This document shows positions 1 through 8,066 of a DNA stretch of 52,012 nucleotides, piece after piece. The notes below the pieces were generated by a model, which saw only the letters and a program-made list of their open reading frames with translations, did not search any database and was not told the origin of the DNA. Position 1 is the first letter of the stretch. Each line of letters begins with the position of its first letter. The position numbers were made by a program, and so were the translations under genes. Origin of the DNA: CAZKUN01 sp964555935 (lineage in GTDB: Bacteria > Armatimonadota > Zipacnadia > Zipacnadales > VGFC01); NCBI GenBank assembly GCA_964555935.1, contig CAZKUN010000035.1, positions 1 to 52,012 of the forward strand, written 5' to 3'.

Positions 1-125
1 AGCCTCCGGTATGGGTGGACATTCCGTGGTCGTCGTCTTCCCCTACTGTATAACAAGCTCCTCCGCAGGATTGGCGCCCAATGGGGACGAAGCGAGTATC
101 CACCGCGTCTAGGAGGGCCAGCTGG
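1..125. other. Left edge, non-coding leader
   Basis: I see no gene in the first 125 bases. TATAAC near 49-54 could be a -10 element for the following gene, but no convincing -35 pairs with it. The useful signal is AGGAGG at 111-116, which sets the start of the next gene at 126. Confidence 0.4.
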
Positions 126-899
126 ATGATCCTGTCATGCACTACATGCTCGCTCCGAGGCCGAGGCCGGGACGAGATTGCCGAGACGTTTCGCTACGCG
201 CCCGAGGTCGGCTACACGGCCTGGGGACTCGGCGGGCCGTTCACGTGGGAGCCAGGGCTGATCAACTGGATGGACGCGGCGAAGGTACGCGAGGGGGCCG
301 TCGCGGCAGGACTGACCAAGTGCACGGAAGTCTGGACGCCACCGATACCGACGGACTCGCCGGAGGAGGGCGCGGCGTGCGTGGCGATGGCGGCGGAGGC
401 GGCAGTGGGGCTGGAGTGCGATCTGCTGGTGCAGACGGGCGGACCGCGCGCGGAGGGCGGTCTCGACCGAACGATTGCGGGTCTGCTCCTGCTTCATGAG
501 GCGCTGGGAGATCTGCCGATTCGCGTGGCGCTGGAGCCACACATGGGTTCGCAGATTCTCCATGCCGAGGAGTGCGACCGGCTGATGGCGGAGCTGCCCG
601 CGCCACGGTTTGGGATCACCGTGGATACCGGGCACTTCCACTCGGCGGGAGTCGACTGGAAGGCGATCATCCGGGATTATCCGGAGCGCATCTATAACGT
701 GCATCTCAAGGATCATATCGGCCCGCAGTCAGTCGCGATCGGCGCGGGGGAGATCGATGTCGCGGGGTTGATTGCGGAGTTGCGGGGGATCGGCTACGAG
801 GGCGCCCTGGCGATTGAAATGGAAGTCACCGATCCTGAGAACCTGCACGTGTACATCGGCGAGGCGTATGGGCATATGGTGGGGTTGTTGGGTGGGTGA
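126..899 (+). CDS. Sugar phosphate isomerase/epimerase (xylose-isomerase-like TIM barrel)
   Basis: A 257-residue protein of the AP-endonuclease-2/xylose-isomerase-like TIM-barrel superfamily, which interconverts keto sugars or their phosphates or epimerises inositol-type compounds with a divalent metal. Candidate metal and catalytic ligands appear in the usual order: E137 in ALEPHMG, D167 and H170 in VDTGHFH, H193 in NVHLKDH, and E231/E233 in AIEME. There is no signal peptide, so it should be cytoplasmic. The frame is open upstream to 81, but AGGAGG at 111-116 lies 9 nt before the ATG at 126, which I take as the start. The next gene begins 107 nt downstream on the same strand. The family assignment is firm. 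The substrate cannot be read from the sequence. Confidence 0.85.
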   Translation: MILSCTTCSLRGRGRDEIAETFRYAPEVGYTAWGLGGPFTWEPGLINWMDAAKVREGAVAAGLTKCTEVWTPPIPTDSPEEGAACVAMAAEAAVGLECDLLVQTGGPRAEGGLDRTIAGLLLLHEALGDLPIRVALEPHMGSQILHAEECDRLMAELPAPRFGITVDTGHFHSAGVDWKAIIRDYPERIYNVHLKDHIGPQSVAIGAGEIDVAGLIAELRGIGYEGALAIEMEVTDPENLHVYIGEAYGHMVGLLGG

Positions 900-946
900 T
901 GGGAACGGCCGACAGCAGCGTACGGCACATGCCGGCTGAAAGCCGT

Positions 947-965
947 GGAAACTCGCGGAGTTTCC
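947..965 (+). repeat. Intergenic perfect hairpin
   Basis: Arms GGAAACTC (947-954) and GAGTTTCC (958-965) are perfect complements around a GCG loop. A smaller hairpin, CGGCT/AGCCG, sits just before it. It lies between the isomerase and the sialidase-like gene. It resembles the window's other hairpins in size but lacks the CTAC suffix, and there is no U-run, so it is a weak terminator candidate. Confidence 0.6.
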
Positions 966-1006
966 CTGGTCCAGTTAGGCTACATTGGGAGGGAGGCGCA
1001 CGAAGC

Positions 1007-2197
1007 ATGACTCCGCTGGGATACGAACTTGACCTGCAGATTCTCTCGCGAGGGCATGATGGGAAGCGGGAGTGGTTCACGCCGCGCGTCGGCGTTATCC
1101 CGCCCTATACAGCGGTGCTTCTGATGTCCCCCTCGTCGCTACACGGAAGCGATGTCTTCTACACCATGCACGCGATGCGGTCGGACGACCTGGGAGCCAC
1201 GTGGAGCCAGCCGATCCCGCAGCCGGGATTGGGACGCACGGCTTTCGCTGACGATGTGGACATCTGCCCTTGTGACATGGTGCCCGGCTGGCACGCGGCG
1301 ACAGGTAGACTGCTCGCCCTGGGCAACACGGCCTGTTACCGGCCCGGTGAGGCGGCGCCGATCAGTGACAACAGCCAGCCGATCTTCGCATCTTACGCCG
1401 TCTACGATGAACCCGGTCACGCTTGGTCCCAGTGGAGGGCCCTCGAACTGCCCGATGCCGACAAGTTCTACTGGGCCGCCGGAGGCGCCGCGCAGCGCGT
1501 GGACCTGCCCGACGGGGATGTTCTGTGGCCGATGTACTGTATGAGCAAAGACTCGGTGGGAGCCAACTTCTGGAAGTCCTGCTTCTTCGCGACGGTCGTC
1601 AGGTGCCGTTTTGACGGCGAGACACTTACCTACATCGAGCACGGCGACGAACTGACCGTGCCCGACGTCCGGGGTCTGTGCGAGCCCTCGCTGACAGTGC
1701 ATCAGGGCCGGCACTACATGACGCTGCGGAACGACGTGCGAGGGTACGTGACCACCAGCGAGGATGGACTGAGGTTTGGGGACTTGGTGGCATGGCGTTT
1801 CGACGACGGCACGGAACTAGGCAGCTACAACACGCAGCAGCACTGGGTCACGCACTCGGACGGACTGCTATTGGTCTACACGCGGCGGGGCGCCGACAAT
1901 GACCATGTCTTCCGTCACCGGGCGCCGCTGTTCATGGCGCAGGTTGACCCCGAACGCCTGTGCGTGGTGCGGTCAACCGAGCGCGTGCTGATGCCTGACA
2001 AGGGCGGGCAGTTCGGCAACGGCGGCGTGTGTGCGGCTTCGTCGGCCGAGACGTGGGTGACGGACGCGGAGTCGATGCTGGGCGACGCGAAGGACCCGAT
2101 GAACATCGAGCTGTCGACCGGCCGGGGTTGCGATAACCGCGTGTACCTGGGTAGGATTCTGTGGGACGTGCCCAACCACTCTCGGGGGCTGAGTTGA
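1007..2197 (+). CDS. Sialidase-like (BNR/Asp-box) beta-propeller, no signal peptide
   Basis: A 396-residue protein of the six-bladed sialidase/BNR fold. An Asp-box (S-x-D-x-G-x-T-W pattern) is visible as SDDLGATW near the N-terminus, and a second partial one as SEDGL. Family members cleave terminal sialic acid or related residues; some are only glycan-binding. GGGAGG-type SD at 988-996 selects the ATG at 1007 rather than the upstream in-frame ATG at 896. With this start there is no signal peptide, unlike its close paralogue at 44835-46040, which has a Tat signal. The two share long identical blocks such as YNTQQHW and GADNDHVFRHRAPLF. I infer duplication followed by separation of cellular location. 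The sialidase fold is likely; exo-sialidase activity is not proven because the arginine triad cannot be assigned by eye. Confidence 0.8.
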   Translation: MTPLGYELDLQILSRGHDGKREWFTPRVGVIPPYTAVLLMSPSSLHGSDVFYTMHAMRSDDLGATWSQPIPQPGLGRTAFADDVDICPCDMVPGWHAATGRLLALGNTACYRPGEAAPISDNSQPIFASYAVYDEPGHAWSQWRALELPDADKFYWAAGGAAQRVDLPDGDVLWPMYCMSKDSVGANFWKSCFFATVVRCRFDGETLTYIEHGDELTVPDVRGLCEPSLTVHQGRHYMTLRNDVRGYVTTSEDGLRFGDLVAWRFDDGTELGSYNTQQHWVTHSDGLLLVYTRRGADNDHVFRHRAPLFMAQVDPERLCVVRSTERVLMPDKGGQFGNGGVCAASSAETWVTDAESMLGDAKDPMNIELSTGRGCDNRVYLGRILWDVPNHSRGLS

Positions 2198-2206
2198 GGT
2201 GCTGGT

Positions 2207-2232
2207 CGACGGGCTGGAAGCCCGTCGCTACG
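2207..2232 (+). repeat. Hairpin-CTAC element
   Basis: Arms CGACGGGCT (2207-2215) and AGCCCGTCG (2219-2227) flank a GGA loop and are followed by CTACG. It starts 10 nt after the sialidase-like stop and ends just before the -35 box of the next gene's promoter. It is a member of the window's covarying hairpin family. Confidence 0.7.
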
Positions 2233-2261
2233 CTGACAGCCGGCGGGCTGGCATGTATAAT
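2233..2261 (+). promoter_or_regulatory. Sigma-70-type promoter for the HzsA-related gene
   Basis: CTGACA (2233-2238, five of six to TTGACA), 17 nt spacer, then TATAAT (2256-2261, perfect). A start of transcription near 2268 would leave a leader of about 30 nt before the ATG at 2299. It is the best consensus promoter on the plus strand of this window. Confidence 0.65.
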
Positions 2262-2298
2262 GAGTTCGTGGGTGGCGACATCCGCGACTGGAGATGCT

Positions 2299-5200
2299 AT
2301 GAGACTCAACACGCTCGTGGCTTTGGTTGTGGTCTGCTTGCCGACGCTAGCGCTGGGCGCCCCGTTTGAGGGCGCACCTGACGGCTTCACGCTGGTGGCG
2401 GAGGACGACTGCGGCGACCTCGACACGCAGCCACATGTGGTGAAGGGCAAGGAGTACGTGTTCTCGTCGAGCATGGTGACGGGGGCGGAGGAGGACCGCA
2501 CCATCGTATTCGATGATGACTTCTGCCTGCTGCGCTACGAGAAGCTGAACCCAGACGCCGCTTACAAGGTGGACGTGGTCTACGTAACGGAGAGCGTCGG
2601 CCGCGAGCAGTCGCTTGAGGCAAACGGGCACGTCGTGCACGAGACGATGGCGCTTCCGCTCCGCGAGTCGGGGCGGTTTGTCTTCGATATCCCCGAGGCC
2701 GCCTACGCGGAGGGCAGGCCGGTCGACCTGACCTTCACCAAGCGCGCCGGCGGAAACGCGGTTGTCTCGTACGTGCGGGTTTGGTCGGACGATCCGACGC
2801 CGCTGCCGGCGAAGGTTCCTTTCTGGGTGCCCGCCGGCCCGATCGAGAAGGACTGGCTGCGCCAAGACCGCCTGCGAGGCAAACCGAAGTTCGGCGAGTG
2901 GACGGATCCGGCGAAGGAGATCCAAGAGAACGTCCTGCCGTGCATCGATGAGCAGCTCTCGCGCGGAAGATCGATCCTCAACGATCTGAGGCTGATGGAG
3001 GCTTCGAAGCGCCAACAACGGGGCCTGTCGGATCTGGAGATCCAACCTACGGGAGCTCCGGAATCGCTCCTGGCTGAATCGCGCGAGGAACTGGTCGCGG
3101 TTGGCGAGCAGCGGGATGCTCTGCTCGCGGAGAACAGCACGTCGCCGGAGGCCTGGTCCGGGGTCTATCGCGCGGCCCGGTGGGCGGTGCGGCGGCTGGC
3201 ATTTAAGAACCCCCTGCTGGAGTCAGATGGGCTTCTCTTCGTCCGGCGTCATCATGCGAACCACATGCACCAGTGCGCGCGGCGCCAGGGGACGCAAACG
3301 CTTCCGGGTGGCGACATTTGCATCCTGAAAGGCATTGGCGCGGAGGGCGAGCCCGAGGTCGTGAACGTCACCGGCGACCGTTTCGCCAGCGGCACCTACA
3401 GCCGCGCGGAGCTGTCATTTGACGGCCAGCGCATCGTGTTCGGCTACGCGCCCGAGCGCGACCCGGAGGCAAAGAGGATCGCGGTCGGCTATGGGACGCA
3501 GTCGGAGGCAACCGCAGAGCTGTATGCCGAGCATAAGGTCGGCCAGTGCGAGGCATTCCAAGTCCATGAGATGCCGCTCGACGGCAGCGAGGCTCCGCGC
3601 AAACTGACGGAGGGCCCGGCAGAGAACAGCGATCCGCTGTATCTCCCGGATGGGCGAATAGCGTTCATGTCGCATCGTCCGGGCGGGCTGGTGCAATGCG
3701 GCGACTGGGCGCTGGCGTACTGCGTATTCACGATGGACCGGGACGGCTCGGATCCGCGCCAACTGACCATCAGCAAGGACGGCGAGTGGGATCCGTTCCT
3801 GATGGACGATGGGCGGATCGGCTTCACGCGCTGGGAGTACGTGATGAAGTTCTGGTCGCCGATTCAGATGATCTGGTCGGTACGGCCCGACGGGACGGAC
3901 CCCAGACTGGTCTACGGCAGCGACCTGAGCAAGGAGTACGCCTACCCGCTGAATTACGCGTCATCAAGACAGATCCCCGGCACGAGCAAGCTCGCGTGCA
4001 TCGGCTCGGCCCATCACAACACGGGCGCGGGGCCGCTGTGCATCGTGGACCTGGGCAAGGGCGCGAACGCGGCGGAGGGGCTGGATCGGATCACGCCGGT
4101 TCGGTTCGTGGAGACCCCGGACAGCTTGCCCCACGCGGGGTGGTACGACTGCCCGCTGCCGCTGAGTGAGAACTACTTCATCCTGTCTTACAGCTTCTCG
4201 GTGAGCGAGGCGGATACGACGGGGTATGGCCTGTACCTGTACGACACGTATGGCGGGAAGGAACTCATCTACCGCGACGAGGAGCTGTCGGCGATGTTCC
4301 CCGTGCTGCTTCGCCCGAGGACCAAGCCGGCGGCGCTGCCGGAGCTTACCGAAGAGAACCCGCAACGCGTGGCGGAGTATCTGATCCAGAACGTTCACGA
4401 GGGCCTGGATGAGTCGGCGGAGGGCCAGGCGAGGCACGTGCGGATCGTTGAGACTCACGAGCGCCACATCCACACGAGCCCGTACGCCGTGCAGGTCGGT
4501 CCCGACTCGGGATTTGAGACGAAGACCGTGCTGGGCACGGTCCCCGTAGAGAAAGATGGGTCGGCTTACTTCAGGCTACCGGCGGACAAGAGCGTGTTCT
4601 TCAGCGTGCTCGACGCGAACTACCAGGCGCTGAACACGATGCGCAGCGTCACGAACGCGCAGGACGGCGAGCGGCTGACTTGCATCGGTTGCCACGAGGG
4701 ATCGCAGCGCGCCGTGCCTGCAAACCAGGTTGCGCTCGCGGCGCTTCGCGAGCCGTCCGAGATATCACCCCCCCCATGGGGCATCCAGCCGATGGGCTAC
4801 GCGAAGGTGGTCCAGCCGGTGCTCGACCGCGAGTGCATCAGTTGCCACACGGGCGAAGCGGGAGGCGATGCGCCGGACCTGACGGCCAACAGGACACGGC
4901 CATACATGGGGATGCCGCTTCCGGTGTCTTACTACAACCTGCGGCCACACGTTAAGCACGCGCCGATATACTCGTACACCCTCGCGCCGGGGACTTTCGG
5001 CTCGCGCGTGAGTCCACTCATGGAGCTGCTGGCGGACGGTCACCATGGTGTCGAACTGCCGGAGGCCGACTGGCGGGTGCTGGCGGCGTGGATCGACTGT
5101 AACGCGCCCGGCATCGGCGACTACCGTGAGGCGGACAAGTCGAAGAAGGCCGAGAGATTGGCGGCGGAGCGAGCACACCTCGTGCAGCGCCGGCATGATC

Positions 5201-5724
5201 TCGCGGATCGGCGACCCGATGGCGCGGACCGGCGGGCGATGATCGCGGATGGATTGCCCGAGGGCGAGCGACTGGTGCTCTACATCGACAGCGGGATCGA
5301 TCTGGTAGATGAGCAGGGCAATGCTAAGCTGGAAGAGGTGAGCGGGAGCCCGTACGCGTTCGGCGCGGCGCCGACCACGACGGAGTACTACTACGACGAC
5401 ATCAGCTTCGACGGCGTGGCGATCGTGTACGAGGTGACGGGGCTGTCTGCCGACGGCGAATACACGCTCGGGTTCAGTTGGTGGGATCACAACAACGCGC
5501 CGCGCGAGCAGTCGGTGAGCATCACGACCAACGATAACCGCACGCGCGAACTGATGCCGAAGACGGCGCTGCCGGCGTGGCTCGAGAAGGAAGAGAAGCC
5601 GACGGAGCACTCTATCGCGCTGCCGGCGGATCTGCTGGACGCGGAGACAGTTCGCATCTCGTTCACTAACCGCAGCGAGTCGAATGCCGTGGTCAGCGAG
5701 GTGTGGATCAGCGAGCGGGAGTAG
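2299..5724 (+). CDS. HzsA-related exported protein: propeller plus two c-type haem motifs, flanked by paired beta-sandwich domains
   Basis: A 1141-residue exported protein. Residues 1-20 are a Sec signal peptide ending LALG. The middle has TolB/PD40-like propeller blades (YLPDGRIAFMSHRP around 445 and MDDGRIGFTRWEY around 500). Two haem-c motifs follow, CIGCH at 795-799 and CISCH at 846-850. This order resembles the hydrazine-synthase alpha-subunit-related proteins common in planctomycetes. A beta-sandwich-like domain at about 25-165 and another at about 1000-1141 both end in NAVVS-x-V-x-hydrophobic (153 and 1129), suggesting an internal duplication or twin carbohydrate-binding modules. The ATG at 2299 is chosen for the signal peptide and the promoter at 2233. 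The 3' end overlaps the convergent gene by 17 nt. No HzsB/C or other anammox genes are present, so hydrazine synthesis is not implied. A periplasmic redox role is likely; its substrate is unknown. Confidence 0.8.
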   Translation: MRLNTLVALVVVCLPTLALGAPFEGAPDGFTLVAEDDCGDLDTQPHVVKGKEYVFSSSMVTGAEEDRTIVFDDDFCLLRYEKLNPDAAYKVDVVYVTESVGREQSLEANGHVVHETMALPLRESGRFVFDIPEAAYAEGRPVDLTFTKRAGGNAVVSYVRVWSDDPTPLPAKVPFWVPAGPIEKDWLRQDRLRGKPKFGEWTDPAKEIQENVLPCIDEQLSRGRSILNDLRLMEASKRQQRGLSDLEIQPTGAPESLLAESREELVAVGEQRDALLAENSTSPEAWSGVYRAARWAVRRLAFKNPLLESDGLLFVRRHHANHMHQCARRQGTQTLPGGDICILKGIGAEGEPEVVNVTGDRFASGTYSRAELSFDGQRIVFGYAPERDPEAKRIAVGYGTQSEATAELYAEHKVGQCEAFQVHEMPLDGSEAPRKLTEGPAENSDPLYLPDGRIAFMSHRPGGLVQCGDWALAYCVFTMDRDGSDPRQLTISKDGEWDPFLMDDGRIGFTRWEYVMKFWSPIQMIWSVRPDGTDPRLVYGSDLSKEYAYPLNYASSRQIPGTSKLACIGSAHHNTGAGPLCIVDLGKGANAAEGLDRITPVRFVETPDSLPHAGWYDCPLPLSENYFILSYSFSVSEADTTGYGLYLYDTYGGKELIYRDEELSAMFPVLLRPRTKPAALPELTEENPQRVAEYLIQNVHEGLDESAEGQARHVRIVETHERHIHTSPYAVQVGPDSGFETKTVLGTVPVEKDGSAYFRLPADKSVFFSVLDANYQALNTMRSVTNAQDGERLTCIGCHEGSQRAVPANQVALAALREPSEISPPPWGIQPMGYAKVVQPVLDRECISCHTGEAGGDAPDLTANRTRPYMGMPLPVSYYNLRPHVKHAPIYSYTLAPGTFGSRVSPLMELLADGHHGVELPEADWRVLAAWIDCNAPGIGDYREADKSKKAERLAAERAHLVQRRHDLADRRPDGADRRAMIADGLPEGERLVLYIDSGIDLVDEQGNAKLEEVSGSPYAFGAAPTTTEYYYDDISFDGVAIVYEVTGLSADGEYTLGFSWWDHNNAPREQSVSITTNDNRTRELMPKTALPAWLEKEEKPTEHSIALPADLLDAETVRISFTNRSESNAVVSEVWISERE
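3007..3081 (+). repeat. Hairpin-CTAC repeat copy inside the HzsA-related coding sequence
   Basis: GTCGGATC (3027-3034) and GATCCAAC (3039-3046) form a stem with one mismatch, followed by CTAC (3047-3050). Over 3007-3081 the sequence aligns without gaps to intergenic bases 12332-12406 at about 53 of 75 positions by hand count. It is read in frame as part of a helix-like stretch (LEIQPTG, then ESLLAE). It looks like an element incorporated into a gene. Confidence 0.55.
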
Positions 5725-8050
5725 GCGTGACGGCATCAATTGCGACATCGTCGAAGTAGGCGCTCGCGCCCGCCTCGCCGAACGCGGCGAGCAGTAATGT
5801 GGCGCCCGGATAGAACCCCTCAGGCTTGACGCGGACCACGATCGGCCCCACGCGCGTCCACCGGTTACGCGGGAACGACTCGCCGACGGGCGTCTCGGCG
5901 TTGATGAACGCGTGGCCGCCCTTGAGATGGGCGTACATGCGGACCTTGTCGATCTTCTCACCCTCGCGCACGTAGACCCATCCACTCACGAAGAGATCGG
6001 CGCCATAGGGGAAGTCATCCGGCGACGGCAGCGGCTGGAGACAGTTGCCGCCATTGGCGTTCATGACCGTGACCTTGACGGACCTCGAGCCACCCAGAGT
6101 GTGGTTGACGGCGTCGGTCAACTCGCATTGGCCATAGCTAGCCTGGGCGGTCCACGACGAAGGGACTTCTCCCAACTCGCCATTCGCCTCGAAGTCGGCG
6201 TTGGCCATGAGATTCGGCGCGGCGTCGGAGGGGAGCGGATCCGGCTTGACCTGCACCATGAAGAGCCCGTGGCCTGTCTTGAAGAGGAAGTAGAGCATGG
6301 TGAGGTCGCCATTCGCGTCGGGTCCGACCATGTGCCCGTAGAGGTTGGCCGTGGTCGCGGCGACGCCGAGGTCATCGAACTCGCGCGCGTCAAGCCGGTA
6401 GCGCCAGACGTGGTCGGCCGAACCGAAGTAGATGCCTGATTCGTTGACCGCCCACCCGCACCGAGCCGTCACCGGGAGCGAGGCGAGTGGCGTGACGGTG
6501 AATGTATCCGGGTCGACCGTGTAGATTGCCCGGTCCGTGAGACCGTAGATCAGCCCGTCGGCGTGTTGAGACAAGGAGTTACGCTGCTGAGCGCCCATGT
6601 CGATCGGCGCGTGATGCGCGAGCCTGCGCGAATCGATGTCAAGAACATGCAGCCCATCGGATGACGCGAAGAAGAGCCGGCCCTCAACGACGCACATGGA
6701 GTTAGGCGTGGGTACGGATAGGTTCTCGACGATGCGCTCCTGGGCGGGGTCGAGGATGAACACTCCATCGCCGCCGCCGAAGACGAGTCCGGAAACCGGA
6801 TCGTAAGCCAGGCTGACGACGCCGGCGGTCTGGAAGTGGTCGCGGTAGTTCTTCAAGACGCGGCCTTCGACTGGATCAAACACCGCCAAGCCTCCGCCGA
6901 TGGTGCCGTAGCCGGCGACGCTGCCGATGTAGAGGTGGTCATTCGGACCCACGATGGTGCAGTGGGGCCGCAGGTGGCCGGTGCCCAGGCCGTATTTGCC
7001 GACGACCATGCTGGGGTTCCTGACCATGCCCCAGCCGGGATCCCACGGGCGGAGGGAATCGTAGCGCCACAGGCCGCTGCCGGGGTATGAGCTGAAGAAG
7101 GGGACGCCGTTCCAGTTGGCGAGCGAGTAGAGTTCTCCGCTGCCGAGGTGACCGAGGTAGCTGAGTTCTTCGACGCGGGGATCGTACGCGAAGATCTCCA
7201 TCGGCAAGATGGTGCTGCCGTAGATGACGCCGCCGGGCCCCTCGCCCAGGGCGTAGACGCCAACGCCGGCACCCTCGAAGGCGAACTCGCCGGACTGAGG
7301 CCGGTCGGTTGCGGGATCGTAGAGTCGATACGCGCATGTCTGGGCGACGAAATCGGTGATCCCGGCGCCGATGAGCTCGCGACCGTCGGCGAGGGGCGTT
7401 GTGATTTCCGAGGCCTTCTCCGCGGGTGAGATGGCGACGCCGCGGCCGTCGATCAGCCGGAAGTGCTGGTCGCCGACGCTGCCGTAGGCGTGTCCATCAA
7501 CGCCGCTATAGACATAGCCGGCTCCCGCCGAGCCCTCGTCGCCGGGGACGATGGGGCGCTTGTCACCCGTAGGGGGGTGCCAGGCGATTATCTGCGCGCG
7601 ATCGACGCCGACACCGTTGTAGATCCAGCCGTTTGTGCCCTGGGCGAGCTGCTTATTGTACTTCTGGGTTTCGTCCATGCGGCCGTGGTCGGCCAGCGCG
7701 CCTGTCGCCGGATCGTAGGAGATGAGTTTCGCGCCGGGATACGTGCCGGCGTAAATCTTGCCGTCGGCGCCGACCATGATGGCGCCGCTGTTGACGAAGG
7801 TCTCGGTCGTGGACGGCTCGCCGAGAATGGCGATGCCCATCTCCGGGCGCGCGGGATCAAATCGGAGGAACTTGGCCAGACCGTCGGAGATCGTGGCGAG
7901 GTACACCACGCTGTCGGGACCGACCGTGAAGGCGTAGGAGATGTCGGTGTTGTCGGGAGGGTTGCCGAACTGGCGCACCTCGGCCGCGCCGAGAATCGCC
8001 GACGGGCCGACCAGCAAGGCAGCGAGAAGAACGGCTCGGATCATAGACAT
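5708..8050 (-). CDS. Exported beta-propeller protein with C-terminal carbohydrate-binding-like domain
   Basis: A 780-residue protein with an N-terminal Sec signal (hydrophobic AVLLAALLVG, cleavage near LGAA). About 600 residues of propeller-like repeats follow, with recurrent motifs of the type YDPATG, FDPVEG and LDPAQE, as in NHL/YVTN/SMP-30-like proteins. The C-terminal 150 residues start at NLMANADFE and end in YFDDVAID, the hallmark pattern of CBM4/9-like sandwich modules. The GAGG at 8056-8059 favours the start at 8050; ATG at 8044 is an alternative. It lies 16 nt after the GH5 gene on the same strand, so the two form an operon. Its end overlaps the convergent HzsA-related gene by 17 nt. 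I infer a secreted or surface glycan-binding protein. No catalytic residues are evident. Confidence 0.75.
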   Translation of the reverse strand: MSMIRAVLLAALLVGPSAILGAAEVRQFGNPPDNTDISYAFTVGPDSVVYLATISDGLAKFLRFDPARPEMGIAILGEPSTTETFVNSGAIMVGADGKIYAGTYPGAKLISYDPATGALADHGRMDETQKYNKQLAQGTNGWIYNGVGVDRAQIIAWHPPTGDKRPIVPGDEGSAGAGYVYSGVDGHAYGSVGDQHFRLIDGRGVAISPAEKASEITTPLADGRELIGAGITDFVAQTCAYRLYDPATDRPQSGEFAFEGAGVGVYALGEGPGGVIYGSTILPMEIFAYDPRVEELSYLGHLGSGELYSLANWNGVPFFSSYPGSGLWRYDSLRPWDPGWGMVRNPSMVVGKYGLGTGHLRPHCTIVGPNDHLYIGSVAGYGTIGGGLAVFDPVEGRVLKNYRDHFQTAGVVSLAYDPVSGLVFGGGDGVFILDPAQERIVENLSVPTPNSMCVVEGRLFFASSDGLHVLDIDSRRLAHHAPIDMGAQQRNSLSQHADGLIYGLTDRAIYTVDPDTFTVTPLASLPVTARCGWAVNESGIYFGSADHVWRYRLDAREFDDLGVAATTANLYGHMVGPDANGDLTMLYFLFKTGHGLFMVQVKPDPLPSDAAPNLMANADFEANGELGEVPSSWTAQASYGQCELTDAVNHTLGGSRSVKVTVMNANGGNCLQPLPSPDDFPYGADLFVSGWVYVREGEKIDKVRMYAHLKGGHAFINAETPVGESFPRNRWTRVGPIVVRVKPEGFYPGATLLLAAFGEAGASAYFDDVAIDAVTPTPAR

Positions 8051-8066
8051 CCGCACCTCAGGTGAT

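Noticed and set aside
2299..5724. Genuine hydrazine synthase and hence an anammox organism
   Set aside because: No HzsB/HzsC, hydrazine dehydrogenase or other anammox genes in the window. HzsA-related proteins are widespread in non-anammox planctomycete-like bacteria.
4765..5985. Minus-strand open frame of about 400 codons
   Set aside because: Overlaps the haem-motif end of the HzsA-related gene and the end of the propeller gene; Arg-rich and without recognisable domains.
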